Part shown: piece by piece, positions 59,501 to 64,000 of the stretch
Position numbering within the stretch: position 1 is the stretch's first letter
Layout of the letters: every line of letters begins with the position of its first letter
NCBI GenBank assembly: GCA_021613335.1
Contig: JAJTWR010000329.1
Location: 1,700,001 to 1,764,000, forward strand
Source: Whitmania pigra
Taxonomy: Eukaryota > Annelida > Clitellata > Hirudinida > Haemopidae
Length of the DNA stretch: 64,000 nt
Reading direction: 5' to 3'
Notes under the pieces: generated by a model
What the model saw: only the letters and a program-made list of their open reading frames with translations
The model's database searches: none
What the model was told of the DNA's origin: nothing
Made by a program: the position numbers and the translations under genes

Positions 59501-62395
59501 TCATCAAAAAGATCACCACCATTGGCGGAATTTCCCAGCATTCCCCTTCAATGATCCCTGTTGCTACTGGAGCTGGACTCTACATCGGAACAACCAACAG
59601 GCTGTCAGAATTTACACTCAGTTCAATGCCAGGTTCGTATTTATTTTGACAGAATATGTTCAATTATCTAAAAACATTTGGAAATTAGCAGTGCACTTTT
59701 TTTTCAATTTTTTCAGCTGATCCTGAGATTCAGATGTCCAGTGCAGAATGCGACGTGTTTGTCAGATGTCTTAAAGTTGCCGACAACGAATACAAATGTT
59801 CTTATATGCCCAGTAGTCCAGGTAAAGCAAAATTATGCAAGCTTTACATAAATAGTTATTAAAAGTAAATTCTTCGATTTATCACAGGCCTTTACATGCT
59901 GAGCATCTCAATCAATGGCCTACAGATTGCCGGCTCTCCATTCCGTGTGATTGTCGAACCAGACCCAAGCATGCTACAAACAGCTTATTTTGATCCTGTT
60001 AGCAATCAGTACATCATACCTTCACCCGCACTCAAAGTGTCTGCCAACCCGTACAAAGAAGATGAAAATGGCTCTGTGGCCAAAAAATTGACAGTTTTCA
60101 GCAAGGCTGTGGCAAGCGGCCCAGGACTTGACATTGCTCATTTGAATGTTCCTTCTGAGTTTTATGTTGACAATTGTCAAGGTATGCCGCAATATTTTAT
60201 ATTTTATAATTCGATTTTATTGATTGCGTGGACTATTGTAGATAAACCTTCTGCCCTGCTGTTTGGAATGAATGAATTCGTGGATGTTCTTTTCGAAAAC
60301 GTTGGAAGTGGCAAATACCGAGGAAAATACACAATCACTAAACCAGGTGCACTACTAATATAGTTTTATTCGCTCAACAACTAGTCCTGAGTATTTATGT
60401 TTATGAAATCAAATAAATAAATAACTAATAATTTGTTAGTAATTTTAGTCTTTCTATAAACAGGAGCACACTTGCTGTCAATCATGTGTGGAGGAATGCT
60501 GGTTGCTGGCTCTCCTTTCAAGATAAATGTATTAGAAAATGTTTCCAAAATAAATGACTGGAAACTATACGGCACCAATAAACAATATGCCAGTTTTGTT
60601 GATCCTCCCGAAAATTCTGCTCAATTACTTCCGAGAAGAAATTCTCAACCACTGCCACAGAAAGTTGTAGCTATTGGACCAGGTCTGACTACAGCATTTG
60701 CTCAAAAAGTTGCAAACTTTGCAGTTGATGCTTCCAATGCTGGAGATGGTGAGTAATCATTACTTGATTATTTCAGAAATTCATTCTGGACAATTTGAAT
60801 AAAATAATTGTAATTAACCAGGACATTTGCAAGCACAATTGATAGGCCTTTCAAACACGGTCGATGTGTCTTGCAACAAAGTTGGAGCTGGCAGATACAA
60901 TTGCAGCTATGTTCCTAAAGTTCTCGGTAATTATTTAATTATTCTAACATATAAGTAACATTTTCAAATCAATCAAATTATATCAAGTACTGGGAATATG
61001 TGAAGGCTTGCTAAGTTCAAAAATTGACGTTAATCATCTGCAGGTGCTTACTTACTGAATGTGACATGGTCAGATCAACCAATTCCTGGTTCCCCATTCA
61101 AGGTCAATGTGCTTTCCTCCACTGATTCGTCAAAGGTTATCGTAACTGGAGATGCCATTCAAATGGGAGGAAGCATAGGAACTCCAATATTTATTATGGT
61201 TGATGCCACAAATGCTGGAAAAGGTAAGAAGTGACCAGGAGATAACTAAGATCATTTTTATAAATTACGTTTCAAATTCACTAAGATGAACTGAGAGCAG
61301 TTTGTCAAAGTCCAAGCAACATCATCAACTGCAAAATCGAAGAAGTCAACCAGGGAAGATTCAATGTCTCATTTACACCTCAGGAAGGAGGACTTCATAG
61401 CCTTCAGATAAACTACGCCGAAGTGCCAGTGCCAGGTTGAAGCATATTAAATTAAGAATTTAACGCAATTTTTTGGAAAATATTATGATGAAAACGCTCA
61501 CAATTCTGGCTTAGTTACCCGTTCCTAAATTACTACCTTACACATTAATTGCAATTAATAAATACTTAATAATAATAAATAAATAATTATAAATGTTATA
61601 AGTTGGCTAATAAAACGTTTTACTGAATGTTCCAGGTTCACCTTTCAGCATCAGAGTTAATGCACTTATCGATTCAAACAGAGTGGTCGTTACTGGAGAT
61701 GGAATTAAAAATGGAGTGTTGGCAACTTTCAACAGTAGCTTCATCATTGACACCACGGGCGCTGGCCCTGGTCAACTGAATGTTCGCATGAGGGGAAAGA
61801 AAGGTTTGTACGTAGTCACAGTACTCCATGTCATGCTGAGCATACATATAGCGCTCCTCCCAAGGGCGCTTGTGGCAATGCAGGCTGGTTTTCGAATGCG
61901 ACTGTTGCCATTATCGCCGTAACCCTGCACACAGGCTGTTGACTGCAACAATCCCGTCAATAACATTTGGGCAAAGTATTTAAGATATCTGCTAGTTTAT
62001 AGCTGAAAATTCATGACCTTTTTGAGCAACCGAACCGGTTCAATCAATAACCGTTATTTACTTTAATTACTCAAATTCTATGATTAAAAAAAACTTACAA
62101 AAAAACCACTTTTTCAGATACATTCAAGATTGAAATGAAAAGAGATCCCAACAACCCTCGAAGAGTTTTCTGCAAATACAACCCAAGCGAGGTTGGTTTG
62201 TACATTCTCGAGGTCAAATGGTCAGGTCAGCAAGTCCCAGGAAGTCCTTTCAAGATCAACATTTTTGACACATTGCAAGAGCTCAAACAGTACAAATCTT
62301 CCGACGGATTTGGAGATAACTTCGGCATCAGCCCCGACTTTTACGGTGGTTCCATGGCTTCCAATGGAGGATACAATCTCTCCATGTACGGATAA
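41521..62395 (+). CDS. Giant filamin-repeat protein without a visible actin-binding domain
   Basis: About 76 exons on one strand encode roughly 4,000 residues and about 41 filamin/ABP280 immunoglobulin-like repeats of about 93 residues. I counted repeats by the closing GSPF-type strand. The protein starts MSVKSCIGSRYYP and goes straight into a repeat; no calponin-homology pair is seen between it and PIK3CA upstream. Repeats 1 to 26 have the usual pattern, for example AGEGTMEIGITSPSG, then GKFEV...PQEAGQYKITVTFN. Repeats 27 to 39 are a second class with GPGLTEASLNKVAEF, a YKCSY strand and SISCGG. Pro-rich linkers occur near 54330 and 57930, and a longer one at 59990-60100. The last repeat is followed by a Gly/Tyr/Phe-rich tail ending YNLSMYG. 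Nearly all introns are phase 1, so exons can be shuffled without breaking frame. Filamins cross-link actin and anchor membrane proteins. Without CH domains this one would act as an elastic scaffold (inference). The number and order of exons are hand-made and may be off by a few. Confidence 0.9.
43978..44100 (-). mobile_element. Diverged SINE-tail-like repeat in a filamin intron
   Basis: TTTATATAGCGCC followed by a pattern of short G/C blocks (AAGCACTTTTCG, CACCACCTTGCTAACC, GCAGGCTG) resembles the tail half of the minus-strand SINE copies but lacks a clear B box. Confidence 0.4.
49765..49865. repeat. GAC/GAT/AAT simple repeat in a filamin intron
   Basis: A run of GACGACGACGGC-type units passes into AACAAC and GATAAT units. 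Confidence 0.8.
50118..50150. repeat. (GAC/GAT)n microsatellite in a filamin intron
   Basis: About ten consecutive GAC and GAT triplets just upstream of the exon that starts near 50165. Confidence 0.85.
54524..54660 (-). mobile_element. tRNA-derived SINE copy in a filamin intron (minus orientation)
   Basis: ATTTATATAGCGCCATATGC, AGGCGCTTC and GCAGGCTGGGTTTCGAACAC match the copy at 3593-3765 almost base for base over long stretches, including the minus-strand B box GTTCGAAACCC. Confidence 0.75.
56565..56596. repeat. (TA)n microsatellite in a filamin intron
   Basis: About 16 TA dinucleotides ending in ATACC. Confidence 0.9.
61840..61945 (-). mobile_element. SINE fragment in a filamin intron (minus orientation)
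   Basis: CATATAGCGCTCCTCCCAAGGGCGC followed by GCAGGCTGGTTTTCGAATGCGAC matches the body and B-box part of the copies at 3593 and 54524. Confidence 0.65.
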
Positions 62396-62921
62396 ACGAA
62401 ACAAATTTACAGACTTTAGTCAGCTTTGATGATGGAGTTTCGTGATTAACATTTTTTATTTATTGCCACTTTAAGCAGACATAGATCTGTGATTTACATT
62501 AAATTTCCAACGTTCCTATTAGGGGTCATAAACCCAAGAGTTTCTAATACTAATAAAGAATACTCATAGGGAAAGTAAATGAACGAAATAAACTGTATTT
62601 TGCCATTTTATAATTATTATCCAGCATTACTTTACGTATGCCAACAATTTCTGTAGACATTTCATGCAGTAATGCATCACAAACATTTAAAACTTATGAC
62701 TTGGAGTCATAAAAAAATGAAACCTCAGATATATAGTTACATAATATATGATTATGTAAGACAAAGGCCATGCTATCCAATCAGGAATTGAGAACGTTTT
62801 GTAGGTCATGTAAAGATAAAACTGTTTGAGTGATGTAAAAATGTTTTCAATAAGATATTCCTAAAAATAATTTAATAGAACACTGAGGTTGTTCAGAACA
62901 GTGAGGAATGAGAACGTGGTT
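62396..62921. other. Convergent 3' region of the filamin-like gene and QTRT2
   Basis: Contains AATAAA on the plus strand at 62552-62557, about 160 bases after the filamin stop, and a further AATAAA at about 62587. Minus-strand AATAAA occurs at 62455-62460. No coding frame is supported. Confidence 0.55.
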
Positions 62922-64000
62922 TCATTTATCGTGATTGACTTCATCGGATGCAGAGGCAACGACCGGAATTTTTGGCGTCTTCCTGGAATTCAAATTCCTT
63001 TCCAAGTTGGAGATCAGATTTTTAGATGTTGCTTCTCTGAGCAACGTGAAGAACTCCAAATAGTGGTGGAGGTTATGTCTAAGGGCGATCAAGCAAGATA
63101 TTAAGTTTTGCTAAACTAGCACATGATCAATAATTTAGATCCAAAATATAACTTAACAAAAATATAAGACAATCAGAGATTTCTGAAAACTAACATTGTC
63201 AAGAGAATCTTTCCCAAGAGTTCGGACGTGTTGAGAAGGTGTCTAACATAAGCCCTTGAATGCTGCTTGCAAGTGTAACAGGTACAATTCTTCACTAATG
63301 GTGAGAAGTCCCTAGCGTAACTGAAATTCATAGAAATGCTGGTTCAGAGAAACATCAACATTCAATTCAAGAATGCAACTTGATTCACTTCCCAAACGTA
63401 CACATAGACAATTTTCATTTTCTGCTATTTTCTACATTTAATTAGTAAAATCATTTAAAAGAAAATAACCTTTCCGTGGCAAGGAATAAAATGTTCTCCT
63501 CTTCGTCATCAGAGGACTCATTCAATTCAGCGAGACTCAATTTGAAATTCAAAGCACCATCGGCCTCAGTCCAAACGCATGGGTACCTAATTAGAGGTCA
63601 AGGTAAATACGTACGGAAAATATTTCCTTCTTGACCAGCAGATGATTCAGTAATTTGCCTTAATAAATCCATTATTTTTATAAAGGATACGAGCTGTCAA
63701 ACACATCGATGCCCATCTTGTATGCTTCGATCACCTGCTGAGGTGAATAAACTCCAGGGAGCATCCTTACTTTTGATGGTGGAAGAACATCCTAGAAAAA
63801 AGTCAAATTCAATTTTTTAAACAACGATAAACCAGAGTAAAACTTATGTTATTATTGTATTACCAATGTATTATTATTGTCTTGCATTGCATTATTATTA
63901 TAATTGTATTGCATTCTAAATATTTCTTTAAATTGAGCCTCACCAGGGTTGAGACAATTACATCTTGTGCTGCCCTCACGTCGAATGCTTCTGATGCAGG
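62922..64000 (-). CDS. QTRT2: Queuine tRNA-ribosyltransferase accessory subunit 2 (3' part)
   Basis: Minus-strand exons 63944-64000 (runs off the window), 63691-63791, 63480-63586, 63194-63320 and 62922-63078, all in agreeing phase. Recognisable segments are [20 protein letters not shown] with [16 protein letters not shown], the zinc-binding [18 protein letters not shown] and ELLGKILLT followed by [10 protein letters not shown]. The Cys-x-Cys-x-x-Cys plus His set is the zinc site of the TGT family. QTRT2 is the non-catalytic partner of QTRT1; the heterodimer swaps guanine for queuine at position 34 of tRNAs for His, Asn, Asp and Tyr, and associates with mitochondria. It is told from the catalytic subunit by the short region between the FDSSYP and zinc segments, with an acidic [10 protein letters not shown] insert. 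The N-terminal half lies beyond the window. Confidence 0.9.

Overview
This is a nuclear segment from an animal genome. The coding regions are split by many short introns with GT..AG borders, the sequence is A/T-rich outside exons, poly(A) signals are AATAAA, and the proteins are typical metazoan ones (class I PI3-kinase, filamin, TIM44, YME1L, mL37). There are no operons or ribosome-binding sites. tRNA-derived SINE copies ending in a GCGCTATA-like tail and TTA/GAT microsatellites fit a marine-invertebrate type genome. The first gene belongs to a secreted, cysteine-rich four-domain family (DUF7042-7045 type) that I know from invertebrates and not from vertebrates. I cannot name the phylum from the sequence alone. 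All exon maps below were built by hand from frame, splice signals and family similarity.

Layout, left to right: 1-1664 has no gene I can support. 1665-6431 (+) is the DUF704x-type secreted protein, its 5' end missing. 7488-10154 (-) is TIM44, head-to-head across about 205 bp with an FSIP1-like gene at 10360-11919 (+). 12145-12828 (-) is RNase H2 subunit C, head-to-head with DHTKD1 at 13415-20482 (+, 22 exons, 914 aa). 21036-22361 (-) is an unrecognised coiled-coil protein. A 3.1-kb intergenic stretch carries a SINE. 25469-29118 (+) is YME1L, 29822-32655 (+) mitochondrial ribosomal protein mL37, 33751-39877 (+) the PI3-kinase p110-alpha-like catalytic subunit, and 40454-41186 (+) a possible small two-exon gene. 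41521-62395 (+) is a giant filamin-repeat protein, and 62922-64000 (-) is the 3' part of QTRT2.

Four of the genes make mitochondrial proteins: protein import (TIM44), lysine/tryptophan breakdown (DHTKD1), inner-membrane proteolysis (YME1L) and translation (mL37). I see no common regulatory element linking them, so they look like neighbours rather than a functional cluster.

The most unusual object is the filamin-like gene. It fills a third of the window with about 76 exons, about 41 filamin repeats and about 4,000 residues. It shows no calponin-homology actin-binding domain, and it has two different repeat classes with two different exon periodicities. That points to two separate rounds of tandem expansion.
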